A DNA stretch of 63,984 nucleotides, taken from Bacteroidetes bacterium RIFCSPLOWO2_12_FULL_35_15 (GTDB lineage: Bacteria; Bacteroidota; Bacteroidia; 2-12-FULL-35-15). Position 1 is the first letter of the stretch, and each line of letters starts with the position of its first letter. The notes under the pieces are model-generated. The model was not told where the DNA came from. It ran no database searches and saw nothing but the letters and a program-made list of their open reading frames with translations. This document shows positions 1 to 8,018 of the stretch, one piece after another. The stretch covers positions 1-63,984 of the forward strand of contig MEPB01000005.1 in assembly GCA_001769385.1 (NCBI GenBank). The letters run 5' to 3'. The position numbers and the translations under genes were made by a program.

Positions 1-57
1 ATACGTGATACAACGCTTTTGTGTATTCAGTTTTTTTGTAATTTCTATTAGTTCCAT
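1..57 (-). CDS. Partial CDS at window edge, possibly IS1595/ISXO2-like transposase N-terminus
   Basis: An ATG at 57 on the minus strand opens a frame that runs off the left edge after 19 codons, beginning MELIEITKKLNTQKRCITY. From memory, the pattern of a short polar helix followed by K-C-I-x-Y resembles the first residues of ISXO2/IS1595-type transposases, which continue into a zinc ribbon. A -7 like box (TATATTTG on the minus strand, 62-69) lies just upstream. Only 19 residues are visible, so the family call is weak; it could be another small protein. Confidence 0.3.
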   Translation of the reverse strand, partial: MELIEITKKLNTQKRCITY

Positions 58-136
58 TTTACAAATATAATAATTCTACCTTATCATATGACATTGCCAA
101 AATGAGAGGGTGATTGGATTCTCTTTTTTTTATATT

Positions 137-152
137 TGTTTCACGTGAAACA
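137..152. other. parS: parS centromere-like site
   Basis: The 16-bp perfect palindrome TGTTTCACGTGAAACA is identical to the consensus ParB (Spo0J) binding site. It lies just 8 bp beyond the mnmG stop, between that gene and the left-edge ORF. In many bacteria parS sites cluster near oriC, often near mnmG/parAB, so the position agrees with an origin-proximal location. parAB are not in the window. Confidence 0.85.
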
Positions 153-159
153 TATAAAC

Positions 160-2064
160 TTATCTTCCTAAATAGATCATCAAAATAGAAATATCGGAAG
201 GAGTGATCCCTGAAATTCTGGAAGCTTGTCCAATTGTTCTGGGTTTTATTTTGGTCAATTTTTCACGCGCTTCTGCTGATAAAGAAGTCAGTCTTTTATA
301 ATCAAAATCATCATGCAAAACAAGATCTTCTAATCGCGTTTGCTTATCCGCTAACTCATGTTCTTTTGAAATATATCCTTCATATTTCATTAAAATTTCA
401 GCTTGTTCAATACTCTCTAAATCATATTTAGAAATGAATTCTTTTACCTTTTGGGAATAAATTGCGAAGTCCAAAAGTGTAACACCCGGACGCGCTAAAA
501 CTCCAAACATTTTTACTTTCTGAGAAATAGGAGCGGAGCCAATTGCCTCTAAAGCTGGATTTATTTCTGAAGGATCTATACTCTCTTTTTTGAAATAAGC
601 AATGATTTCCGTAGTCTGTTTTTGTTTTAATTGAACCCGGTCTAATCTTTCTTTTTTCGCTAAACCTATTTCATATGCTTTAGGAGTTAAGCGAATATCT
701 GCATTATCCTGACGCAATAAAATACGATATTCAGCACGGGAAGTAAACATCCGATATGGTTCATTTGTTCCCTTTGTAACAAGATCGTCAATCAAAACTC
801 CGATATATGCTTCGGACCGCTGAAGTATAAATGCTTCTTTTTTATTCACTTTTAAATGCGCATTGATGCCGGCCATCAAACCCTGACAAGCGGCTTCTTC
901 ATATCCGGTTGTCCCATTAATTTGTCCGGCAAAATATAAATTCTCTATTAACTTTGTTTCAAGCGTAAGACTCAATTGTTGTGGTGGAAAATAATCATAT
1001 TCGATAGCATACCCAGGACGAAACATTTTTACATTTTCGAAACCGGGTATCTTTTTCAAAGCTTTGTATTGAACATCTTCCGGTAGTGAAGTGGAGAACC
1101 CATTCACATAAATTTCTACCGTATTCCATCCTTCCGGTTCCACAAATATCTGGTGCCTGTCGCGCTCCGCAAAGCGTGTAATTTTATCTTCTATACTCGG
1201 ACAATACCTTGGTCCTAAACCTTGAATCCGACCAGAAAACATAGGCGATTTTTCAAAACCTGTCCTTAAAATTGCATGGACCTCTTCATTGGTATAGGTC
1301 ACATAACATGGAATTTGTCCTTCCGGTCCGTTCCCAAGTGGTCCCTCTCGTTTCGTTTTAAAGGCAAATTGCTCGCTATTCAGATAGGAAAATTTGTTAG
1401 GATTTTCATCCCCATGTTGTACTTCCATTTTTGAATAATCCAAGGAACGCCCATCGATACGGGGAGGTGTTCCTGTTTTCATTCTGCCTGCTTCAAAACC
1501 TAATTCTACTAATTGTTCGGTAATTCCTTTGGATGCGCTTTCGCCTGCTCTCCCGCCACCATATTGCTTTTCACCCAAATGGATGATGCCATTTAAAAAA
1601 GTTCCATTGGTTAGAACCACTGATTTTGCTCGTATTTTAATATCCATGCCGGTAATTACCCCGCATACTTTTCCATCTTCAATCATCAACCCTTTAACCA
1701 TATCCTGCCAAAAATCCAGGTTTGGTGTGGCTTCCAGCATTAAGCGCCATTCTTCAGCAAATTTCCACCGATCACTTTGTGCCCTGGGACTCCACATGGC
1801 AGGACCTTTTGAGCGGTTCAGCATACGAAACTGAACAGCAGTTTTATCGGTAACAATTCCTGAATATCCGCCCAATGCATCTATCTCCCTCACAATTTGC
1901 CCTTTTGCAATCCCACCCATAGCAGGATTACAACTCATTTGTGCAATGGTTTGCATATTCATGGTAACGAGCAGAGTGGATGAGCCCATATTTGCTGCTG
2001 CAGCAGCGGCTTCACAACCTGCATGACCCGCGCCTACTACTATTACATCGTATTCCTTAAACAT
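160..2064 (-). CDS. mnmG: tRNA uridine-5-carboxymethylaminomethyl(34) synthesis enzyme MnmG (GidA)
   Basis: FAD-dependent partner of MnmE that installs the cmnm5 group on U34 of several tRNAs in the cytoplasm. The 634-residue length fits the family. The N-terminal Rossmann motif G-A-G-H-A-G-C (residues 11-17) binds FAD, and the conserved S-C-N-P-A-M-G-G-I-A-K-G segment follows near residue 45. The C-terminal helical GidA-associated domain runs through to the end. The ATG at 2064 overlaps by 1 nt (TAATG) the stop of a small upstream membrane ORF, so the two are probably co-transcribed from the -7 box at 2248-2255. MnmE is not in the window. Confidence 0.97.
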   Translation of the reverse strand: MFKEYDVIVVGAGHAGCEAAAAAANMGSSTLLVTMNMQTIAQMSCNPAMGGIAKGQIVREIDALGGYSGIVTDKTAVQFRMLNRSKGPAMWSPRAQSDRWKFAEEWRLMLEATPNLDFWQDMVKGLMIEDGKVCGVITGMDIKIRAKSVVLTNGTFLNGIIHLGEKQYGGGRAGESASKGITEQLVELGFEAGRMKTGTPPRIDGRSLDYSKMEVQHGDENPNKFSYLNSEQFAFKTKREGPLGNGPEGQIPCYVTYTNEEVHAILRTGFEKSPMFSGRIQGLGPRYCPSIEDKITRFAERDRHQIFVEPEGWNTVEIYVNGFSTSLPEDVQYKALKKIPGFENVKMFRPGYAIEYDYFPPQQLSLTLETKLIENLYFAGQINGTTGYEEAACQGLMAGINAHLKVNKKEAFILQRSEAYIGVLIDDLVTKGTNEPYRMFTSRAEYRILLRQDNADIRLTPKAYEIGLAKKERLDRVQLKQKQTTEIIAYFKKESIDPSEINPALEAIGSAPISQKVKMFGVLARPGVTLLDFAIYSQKVKEFISKYDLESIEQAEILMKYEGYISKEHELADKQTRLEDLVLHDDFDYKRLTSLSAEAREKLTKIKPRTIGQASRISGITPSDISILMIYLGR

Positions 2065-2228
2065 TATTTATTAAAAATAAAATAGAAAAGACTCAACCAG
2101 ATTAATCCAAAAAATATTGTGAAACTTAAAATTTCCTTTGCTGTTTTTGTATCCTTTTTTATAAAATAATTATAGACAGCCCAAATTAAACCAGCAATAA
2201 TTAATAAAACGGGAAAATAGATTCTCAT
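2064..2228 (-). CDS. Small two-TM membrane protein upstream of mnmG
   Basis: A 54-codon ORF (begins MRIYFPVLLIIAGLIWAVYN) whose TAA stop shares its last A with the mnmG start codon. Two hydrophobic stretches, about residues 4-21 and 35-52, are joined by a short basic loop (KKDTKTAKE), giving a predicted helical hairpin. The overlap, the -7 box 20 nt upstream and the membrane-protein composition argue that it is translated. I do not recognise a family; translational coupling to mnmG is an inference. Confidence 0.6.
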   Translation of the reverse strand: MRIYFPVLLIIAGLIWAVYNYFIKKDTKTAKEILSFTIFFGLIWLSLFYFIFNK

Positions 2229-2247
2229 ATTAAATTGAAAAATTCTG

Positions 2248-2255
2248 CAAAGTTA
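2248..2255 (-). promoter_or_regulatory. Candidate -7 box for the small ORF/mnmG unit
   Basis: Minus strand reads TAACTTTG, an exact TAnnTTTG. A start about 6 nt downstream would leave a leader of roughly 14 nt before the ATG at 2228. No clear -33 element is visible. Confidence 0.45.
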
Positions 2256-2316
2256 TTAATTTTTGAGGAATGTATTTGGAGTAAAGTACAATTCATCCTC
2301 TTTAATAAAACATTAA

Positions 2317-2324
2317 TACCTTTG
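2317..2324 (+). promoter_or_regulatory. Candidate -7 box for the SRPBCC gene
   Basis: TACCTTTG matches TAnnTTTG exactly and lies about 100 nt before the ATG at 2427. No convincing -33 TTTG at the usual distance. Confidence 0.35.
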
Positions 2325-2426
2325 AAGAAATACACTGGTTACTTTCGCCAAATAACCAAATATGGCTGATTAAGCGATTTTTGTTTAAACTGACAAAAGA
2401 CAATTTTTATTTTAATACATGATCTT

Positions 2427-2861
2427 ATGAAATACAAATCAGAAATTGAAATCAACAAGCCATTAGACAAAGTAATTGAATTATTCGACAATCCGGATAA
2501 TATGAAAAAATGGATGGAAGGGCTTCAGAGTTTTGAAGCAATCAGCGGTAAACCTGGGGAGGTCGGTTCAAAATCACGACTTAAATTTAAAATGGGAAAG
2601 CGCGAAATTGAAATGATTGAAACAGTTACAGTAAGAAATTTACCTGAAGAATTCAGCGGGACTTATGAAGCACAAGGGGTATTTAATATTGTTAAAAATA
2701 AGTTTATTCCACTCACTGAGAACAGAACAAAATATATATCTGAACAAGAATTTCAGTTTAATGGTTTTATGAAAATTATTGGCTTCTTAATGCCCGGGAT
2801 GTTTAAAAAACAATCGATGAAATATTTAATTGACTTTAAAAATTTTGTAGAAAAAGAGTAA
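2427..2861 (+). CDS. SRPBCC-family (START-like fold) protein
   Basis: 144 residues. The opening (KSEIEINKPLDKVIELFDNPDNMKKWMEGL) is the classic first strand plus helix pair of SRPBCC/polyketide-cyclase-like proteins: I-x-I-N-x-P-x-x-x-V-x-x-x-F-x-x-x-x-x-x-x-x-W. Such proteins form a deep hydrophobic ligand pocket; no specific ligand can be named. No signal peptide, so cytoplasmic. The C-terminal amphipathic helix (KYLIDFKNFVEKE) fits the fold. It stands alone, with 76 nt to the next gene. Confidence 0.8.
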   Translation: MKYKSEIEINKPLDKVIELFDNPDNMKKWMEGLQSFEAISGKPGEVGSKSRLKFKMGKREIEMIETVTVRNLPEEFSGTYEAQGVFNIVKNKFIPLTENRTKYISEQEFQFNGFMKIIGFLMPGMFKKQSMKYLIDFKNFVEKE

Positions 2862-2937
2862 GGAAAATGTCCCAAAGAAATAGGGAATCAAAGTCTGAAT
2901 GCCTCAGCGAAAACACACCATTTCTCATCTAAAAAAA

Positions 2938-3879
2938 ATGAAAAAATATTTTCTAATACTATTTTTACTCTTTGCGTTCACAGGGATTCATGCACAGGAA
3001 GAATCAATAATTTTAAAAACTGCAAGCGGAGATCTTGCCGGCACCTTAACATTGCCGGATACCAGGACAAATATCTCCGTTGTATTGATCATAGCAGGTT
3101 CCGGACCAACAGACAGAAACGGAAATCAGGAATCGACTGAAAATAATTCATTAAAATTTATTGCAGAAGAATTACGAAAAAATGGAATAGCGTCTGTTCG
3201 ATACGATAAACGTGGCATTGCGAAAAGTGAAGATGCCATGACCGCAGAAAAGGATCTACGTTTCGAAACGTATATTAATGATGTAAAGGAGTGGATAAGT
3301 CTATTATCAAAAGATAAGCGATTTAATAAAATTAGTATTGCCGGACATAGTGAAGGTTCCTTGCTTGGAATGATCGCTGCTGAGAATAATAAAAATGTAA
3401 ATGCATTTATTTCTATTGCAGGTGCAGGCCGTCCGGCAGATGAAATTTTAAAAGAACAATTGGATAAAGTTCCAAAAGATGTAAAGGATTTTATTTTTCC
3501 AGTGATTGATTCCTTAAAACATGGCGATACAGTTGCTAATGTTCCTGTCATATTTTATGCTTTGTTTCGCCCAAGTGTTCAGCCATATATGATCTCCTGG
3601 TTGAAATATAATCCTCAAACGGAAATTAAAAAATTAGAAATTCCTGTTTTAATTTTACAGGGGACAACAGATGTTCAGGTCACAGAAACAGATGCAAACC
3701 TTTTATCAAAAGCTCAACCAAAGGCTGAATTAAAGTTGATCAAAAATATGAATCATGTATTGAAAGATTGTGATACTTCCGATAAAGAAAAACAAAAACC
3801 TATTTATTCGAATCCTGATCTTCCTTTAAATAAAGAGTTTGTTGCTGAATTGGTGAATTTTATTAAGAAGCTGAAATAG
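2938..3879 (+). CDS. Secreted alpha/beta hydrolase
   Basis: 313 residues from the ATG at 2938; an upstream in-frame ATG at 2899 would add 13 polar residues before a clear signal peptide (KKYFLILFLLFAFTGIHAQ), so I prefer 2938. The motif G-S-G-P-T-D-R-N-G (residues 55-63) is typical of a large Bacteroidota esterase-like family. The nucleophile elbow is G-H-S-E-G with Ser138; Asp245 (GTTD) and His273 (MNH) complete a plausible triad. Expected to be periplasmic. Substrate unknown; related proteins are annotated as peptidases, acyl esterases or dienelactone hydrolases. Confidence 0.8.
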   Translation: MKKYFLILFLLFAFTGIHAQEESIILKTASGDLAGTLTLPDTRTNISVVLIIAGSGPTDRNGNQESTENNSLKFIAEELRKNGIASVRYDKRGIAKSEDAMTAEKDLRFETYINDVKEWISLLSKDKRFNKISIAGHSEGSLLGMIAAENNKNVNAFISIAGAGRPADEILKEQLDKVPKDVKDFIFPVIDSLKHGDTVANVPVIFYALFRPSVQPYMISWLKYNPQTEIKKLEIPVLILQGTTDVQVTETDANLLSKAQPKAELKLIKNMNHVLKDCDTSDKEKQKPIYSNPDLPLNKEFVAELVNFIKKLK

Positions 3880-4015
3880 TTTTTTTTGGGGGAGTTAGAA
3901 ATCATGAAAACAAATTTTCATTTTTTCTTTGTCATGCAACAAAAAAAATTCGTAAATCTCATTATTAACTGGTCCTTTCACACGTTCTCGATATATTTTT
4001 CATAAAAGAAAAATA

Positions 4016-4032
4016 CTGCCTACCGCAGGCAG
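4016..4032. repeat. Short hairpin CTGCCT-accgc-AGGCAG
   Basis: A 6-bp perfect inverted repeat with a 5-nt loop in the gap between the hydrolase and the RsmH-like gene (convergent ends). It resembles GC-rich palindromes scattered in Bacteroidota genomes; a weak terminator is possible but there is no clean T run. Confidence 0.4.
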
Positions 4033-4061
4033 GCTCGAACTGAAGCACCCATCACTCGAAC

Positions 4062-5111
4062 TCAGGCTTTTATGGCCCAACGCAATTTTGCTGAACGTGC
4101 ACGAGGATTGGTATTACATTCCTCTGCGGATGGCCGGATCGGATCTGGGGCAATAGAACTGTAAATACCTTCACGAAATAAATTTTGAAATGATTTTTTA
4201 ACGCGCCTGTCTTCGCCTGAATGAAAAGATAGTATGGCCACCCGACCACCTGCTGCCAGCGCATCAGGAAGCTTCTCAAGGAATTTATCCAATACACCAA
4301 ATTCGTCATTTACGGCTATTCGTAATGCCTGAAAGCAGCGCTGACAAGATTTTTTAGTGAGATCCTTGCGGGTATTTGCCGGAAGAAATTCCAGCGTTTC
4401 TGTAATTATTTGCTGCAAATGTGTTGTTGTGGCTATGGAAATTCCTTTTTGTTTTTTTGAAATGATTGCTTTCGCGATAAGCTCGGAGTAGGGTTCATCA
4501 GCATTTTCCAGAAACAACTCTTGTAATTTTTGTTGAGAAATATTTTTTAATAACTCTGAAGCGGGCTTTCCGCTTTTAGGATTAAGCCTCAAATCTAAGG
4601 GGCCTTCGATCTTAAATGAAAATCCTCTTTCGGGATTATCTATTTGCATGGAAGAAACACCAAGGTCTGCGAGTACAAAATTCAAGGGTCCGACTTCGCC
4701 AGCTATTTGATCGATGCCTGAAAAATTCATTTTTTTAATTATTAACACTTCAGGTCCAAAACCTAAAGCCGCCAAACGATCTCTGGTACGTGGTAATTCG
4801 ATAGGATCTACATCAATGGCATATAATCTCCCATTGGGAACCAAGTGTTTCAGCATTTCTAAACTATGACCACCATAACCAAGCGTGGCATCCAATCCTA
4901 TTTGTCCGGGAACAATAGAAAGGAATTTTAGTATTTCATCCACACAAATAGAACGGTGCATCCCTGCCGGTGTGCGCCCTTGTTCCATCACTTTTGCAAT
5001 ATCCTCTTTATAGACCTCCGGTTGAAGTTCTTTGTATTTTTCTTTAAAAGATTTTGGGTGTGTGCCTTTGTATCGTTGCCTGCGAACACGTTCCGGCTTT
5101 TTATCTTCCAT
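4062..5111 (-). CDS. RsmH/MraW-like rRNA (cytosine-N4)-methyltransferase paralogue with N-terminal extension
   Basis: 349 residues. The SAM-binding motif D-A-T-L-G-Y-G-G-H-S (74-83) and later D-L-G-V-S-S-M-Q and A-I-L-S-F-H-S-G-E-D-R motifs are those of the RsmH family, which methylates C1402 of 16S rRNA. A basic extension of about 50 residues (KKPERVRRQRYKGTHPK...) precedes the first family motif, here M-H-R-S-I-C-V-D-E-I-L instead of H-x-P-V-L-L-x-E. The gene is not in a cell-division (dcw) cluster. It therefore looks like the second, divergent RsmH-type subfamily rather than the housekeeping copy. A decayed copy of its first codons lies at 6155-6217. Confidence 0.8.
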   Translation of the reverse strand: MEDKKPERVRRQRYKGTHPKSFKEKYKELQPEVYKEDIAKVMEQGRTPAGMHRSICVDEILKFLSIVPGQIGLDATLGYGGHSLEMLKHLVPNGRLYAIDVDPIELPRTRDRLAALGFGPEVLIIKKMNFSGIDQIAGEVGPLNFVLADLGVSSMQIDNPERGFSFKIEGPLDLRLNPKSGKPASELLKNISQQKLQELFLENADEPYSELIAKAIISKKQKGISIATTTHLQQIITETLEFLPANTRKDLTKKSCQRCFQALRIAVNDEFGVLDKFLEKLPDALAAGGRVAILSFHSGEDRRVKKSFQNLFREGIYSSIAPDPIRPSAEECNTNPRARSAKLRWAIKA

Positions 5112-5192
5112 TTGGTAAAAATAATAAATTTAATTATTAACATACTATTGAAGCAAGATGCTTCTTTATAATTGGAACGTTTAGAAACTATA

Positions 5193-5529
5193 ACTGTTCG
5201 AAACATTTTATTCTTTTACTTTCTTTTTCTGCCGCAAAAAGAAAGTAACAAAGAAAAGCCACCACAAAAACCAACCCCAAGTCTTCGTTTTACCCACAAA
5301 AGCCTTACGCCATATCTCCACGAAACTTGTGGTTCGCACTTTTTGTGGACATCAGCCGCACCGCTGCTAATTTTCTTTGTGCAAAATTTAATTTGGTAAG
5401 AGCGGGTAAGGCTTGAACAAACGCGATGCCGAGTTGCCAGTGTGGAGAAATCGTTTGTTCTTGATTTTTTCGTTCTTTTTGATCAAGCAAAAAGAACAAA
5501 ATACAAAAACTTACAAGATTTCGAACAGT
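5193..5529. repeat. Structured dispersed element, copy 1
   Basis: Bounded by an 11-bp perfect inverted repeat, ACTGTTCGAAA (5193-5203) and TTTCGAACAGT (5519-5529), itself flanked by a 9-bp direct repeat TTAGAAACT (5181-5189, 5535-5543). Inside are a 13-bp perfect hairpin (5216-5228 with 5236-5248), a 9-bp helix GAACAAACG/CGTTTGTTC (5415-5423 with 5452-5460) and a 9-bp hairpin (5472-5480 with 5489-5497). The body (about 5236-5370) is close to 90% identical to 33314-33445. It explains the whole gap between the RsmH-like gene and the next gene; short open frames here are not credible. Confidence 0.75.
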
Positions 5530-5573
5530 AAAGGTTAGAAACTCGCTCCTGCGTAACACTCGTGTTGACGTAT

Positions 5574-6110
5574 TTATTTTTTGCTTTGAAATTTACAGGT
5601 GGCTACAAACTCTTTTAATTCCTTTGATTGTCCAAACTCTCTTGAAAAAAATTGTCTTGCAGGTAATTGTGCAAATTTTTCAACCATACAATTACAAAAT
5701 ATATCAATATTAATTGTCGTGTCTCCATCAGAATTTCTATATTCTTCTAATAACCCTTGTTTAACATAACTTTTTAATGAGTCATTCCATTGCAATTCTG
5801 GATGAGTTGATCTGCTATTTATCGTGTTGTTTTGAGCAGCTGGGGTAATTAATATACCAAACAATGCCATAATGGAAAAGATTTTTAAAAATCCCCACGT
5901 GTAATTTGAATACTTGTTTTCTTCCTCTATTATTTGTTTTGGCTTAAAAGCGCTTCTGAATAATAAACCGCAACCGATAATTGATAAAGAAGTAATAATC
6001 GTAAAGAACCAGATGTTTCCTGTTTCCTTATATCCAGTATACCCTTCCTTTGTAAAACTTACTATAAGTAAAATTCCTAGAAAAATTTTAGCTGTTTTTT
6101 TATTATTCAT
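5574..6110 (-). CDS. Hypothetical membrane protein
   Basis: 178 residues from the ATG at 6110; a TTG five codons further upstream is less likely. Three hydrophobic segments (about 9-25, 36-54 and 75-92) are followed by a soluble C-terminal half. That half contains a C-N-C motif (F-C-N-C-M-V-E-K-F) and another Cys near the end (ATCKFQSKK), a pattern I have seen in small Bacteroidota proteins without known function. It lies between the two copies of a 63-bp duplicated segment, so it may have arrived with that rearrangement. Confidence 0.6.
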   Translation of the reverse strand: MNNKKTAKIFLGILLIVSFTKEGYTGYKETGNIWFFTIITSLSIIGCGLLFRSAFKPKQIIEEENKYSNYTWGFLKIFSIMALFGILITPAAQNNTINSRSTHPELQWNDSLKSYVKQGLLEEYRNSDGDTTINIDIFCNCMVEKFAQLPARQFFSREFGQSKELKEFVATCKFQSKK

Positions 6111-6154
6111 AATATACTTTTTCAAGTGTCACAAAGTAGAACTTAACGCTTACT

Positions 6155-6217
6155 GTGTGTGCCTTTGTATCATTGCCTGCAAACACGTTCCGGCTTTTTA
6201 TCGTCCATTGGGTAAAG
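6155..6217 (-). pseudogene. Decayed duplicate of the 5' end of the RsmH-like gene
   Basis: About 63 bp match 5057-5119 at all but a few positions in the same orientation. On the minus strand it would encode MDDKKPERVCRQ-stop-YKGTH, compared with MEDKKPERVRRQRYKGTH in the intact gene, so an in-frame stop has appeared. It includes sequence just upstream of the start codon. It marks a past duplication or insertion that placed the segment 5120-6154 between the two copies. Confidence 0.75.
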
Positions 6218-6300
6218 CTAAGAAAATTAATGACGTGCAGCCCTTGCAGGTTCTATTTCATCCGCAATACAATACCGAAAAAGTTATAATTTTTCTCTTA

Positions 6301-7584
6301 TTATTTCTTTTGTTGGATGATTAGTTTTCCTGTATTATTTTTTAACTGATAAAAATAAATACCATCCGGCAAATTTGCTATTGTGATTTCCGTTTTCGGA
6401 TCTGTGATCTGAATTTGTTTTACTTCTCTGCCTAACAAATCACTGATCTTCAAATCGCATTGTTCATTTTTAAAATTATCAATTTGCAAGGTAAAATTGT
6501 TAGCCGCGGGATTTGGGTAGATCTTAACTTGTTCTTCTGTGTAGGTGTTTTCATTAAGGGATGTAGCGGGACAATAAGATTGCCAAACAGAGAAAGCCGG
6601 TCGGTCATTTCCTATAGAATCACGCATTGCTATGCTTTTAAAAATTAACGATTCCGGTGTATTGGAATTATCCATCATATAATTTAAAAACAACCAATTT
6701 ACAACCTCCACGTTTCTGCCATTCAGGATATTAAAGAGTTTATTTACCCAATCAACTTGTTCCTGTGGCGAAGCGTTCCAATTTCCATATAAGGAATCAC
6801 CTGGCCAACCTGTTTCTGTTATCGCTAAGGGTATATTTCCAATTTTGGAAAATAATGCATCTAAATAATTCAGTGATACACTGTTTGCTTGTTGTGCATT
6901 AAAGAAAGGGTATAGCGTTAATCCAACGATATCCATTTTTGATGTATCCAGATCCAGTAAAGCATTCCAGAGAGGAGTGTTCCATCCTGTATTTATTCCT
7001 TGTCCGGATAAATGCTCATAATTGAAAATAGTACCCACTTTAGTAGTTGGAGAATAAAATTTAATTGAATCGTAAGCCATGCTGTAAAAGGAGGCCCAAT
7101 TGGCATAATCAGATGAATCTTGTGCGAAATAAAAATTAACTTCATTCCCAATAAAAATATAAGCAGGATTTAATGAATCGGCTGCATGAACCAATGTTTT
7201 TATAAATAAATTACGCATCGTGCTGTTTGTCCAATTGTTGGTGGAATCATTATTTGTATTTAAGTAGAGCGTAGGATAGGTTGCCCAGCCAAATACCAGT
7301 ATGTCGGTATAATTATATGGCACAGGCTGGAGTTGAGCTATTGTTTTTTGAAGCGTTGGAATATTTCCTGAATTAGCAATGTTATCTCTCCAGCTTCCGT
7401 TTGCCATTACAGCACCGCCATTACATGTATTAGCAACTTCAAGTAAAAAAGTCCCGAATTGTGAATAGTCGGTTGGGTGACCAACCGGAGAAACCCCGTA
7501 ACCCAATTTACCATTAAAGGATTGTGAAAACAAAGATGTTGTTAAACACAATGCAACACAGAGAGTAATGATTCGTTTTTGCAT
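6301..7584 (-). CDS. Secreted clan GH-A-like glycoside hydrolase with T9SS sorting domain
   Basis: 427 residues from the ATG at 7584; an in-frame start at 7635 would only put 17 polar residues before the signal peptide (QKRIITLCVALCLTTSLFSQ). The middle looks like a TIM barrel with G-N-E (Glu148, probable acid/base) and I-T-E-T-G-W (Glu257, probable nucleophile), as in retaining clan A glycosidases such as GH39/GH53. The last 75 residues (V-K-I-Y-P-N-P-A ... L-P-D-G-I-Y-F-Y) form a type A T9SS C-terminal domain, so the enzyme is exported and probably surface-anchored or released. Substrate unknown. Confidence 0.8.
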   Translation of the reverse strand: MQKRIITLCVALCLTTSLFSQSFNGKLGYGVSPVGHPTDYSQFGTFLLEVANTCNGGAVMANGSWRDNIANSGNIPTLQKTIAQLQPVPYNYTDILVFGWATYPTLYLNTNNDSTNNWTNSTMRNLFIKTLVHAADSLNPAYIFIGNEVNFYFAQDSSDYANWASFYSMAYDSIKFYSPTTKVGTIFNYEHLSGQGINTGWNTPLWNALLDLDTSKMDIVGLTLYPFFNAQQANSVSLNYLDALFSKIGNIPLAITETGWPGDSLYGNWNASPQEQVDWVNKLFNILNGRNVEVVNWLFLNYMMDNSNTPESLIFKSIAMRDSIGNDRPAFSVWQSYCPATSLNENTYTEEQVKIYPNPAANNFTLQIDNFKNEQCDLKISDLLGREVKQIQITDPKTEITIANLPDGIYFYQLKNNTGKLIIQQKK

Positions 7585-7771
7585 ATTGTTTGATGTTTTT
7601 TTGTAAAATGTGAAACGAATTGACCAAGAAACCAATTAATTGTGCAAAATTTTATCCGATATAAATTTATAAAAAATTACTCAATGGAATTTAAAATACA
7701 GATTTGTACGCATAGTCCCACTTTGTTACTTTTAACAAGATTATAACCTATTATTGAAAAAAAATTATTAT

Positions 7772-7795
7772 TGAAATAGAAAAAATTCTATTTCA
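7772..7795. repeat. 10-bp perfect hairpin between divergent genes
   Basis: TGAAATAGAA - aaaa - TTCTATTTCA. It sits in the 434-bp gap between the divergent glycosidase and POT transporter genes, so a regulatory site fits better than a terminator. The rest of the gap shows nothing except the nadA-like copy at 7912-7940. Confidence 0.45.
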
Positions 7796-7911
7796 GGCGG
7801 AACACCTTGATGTGTCAGACATAGGGCGCTATAAAATTCGAAACATTCTAATTTCATTAATTTTCTATAAAAAAACTTTTGCTTCGTTTCCTATATTTTA
7901 TTTTTAAATCA

Positions 7912-7940
7912 TACAAGCTAAACTGAACTGATAATTCTAA
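7912..7940. repeat. Degenerate third copy of the nadA 3' end
   Basis: 25 of 29 bases match the nadA terminal sequence at 11863-11891, and all four differences are transitions. Read on the minus strand it gives LELSVQFSL against LELSAQFGL at the NadA C-terminus. It lies just upstream of the POT gene, outside the exact copy at 9683. Confidence 0.6.
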
Positions 7941-8018
7941 AAACCAAAAACAACATTTAACTTTTTAATGAGAAACATTTTTTATCTTTCCTCGCAAATT
8001 CTTAAAACCAATTTTCAC

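Noticed and set aside
5172-5399. 75-codon plus-strand frame whose product resembles a 76-codon frame at 33224-33454 (both contain K-S-L-T-P-x-L-H and T-C-G-S-H-F)
   Set aside because: The similarity follows from the shared DNA element; starts differ and the 3' half diverges in reading frame while DNA pairing is conserved. A peptide cannot be fully excluded.
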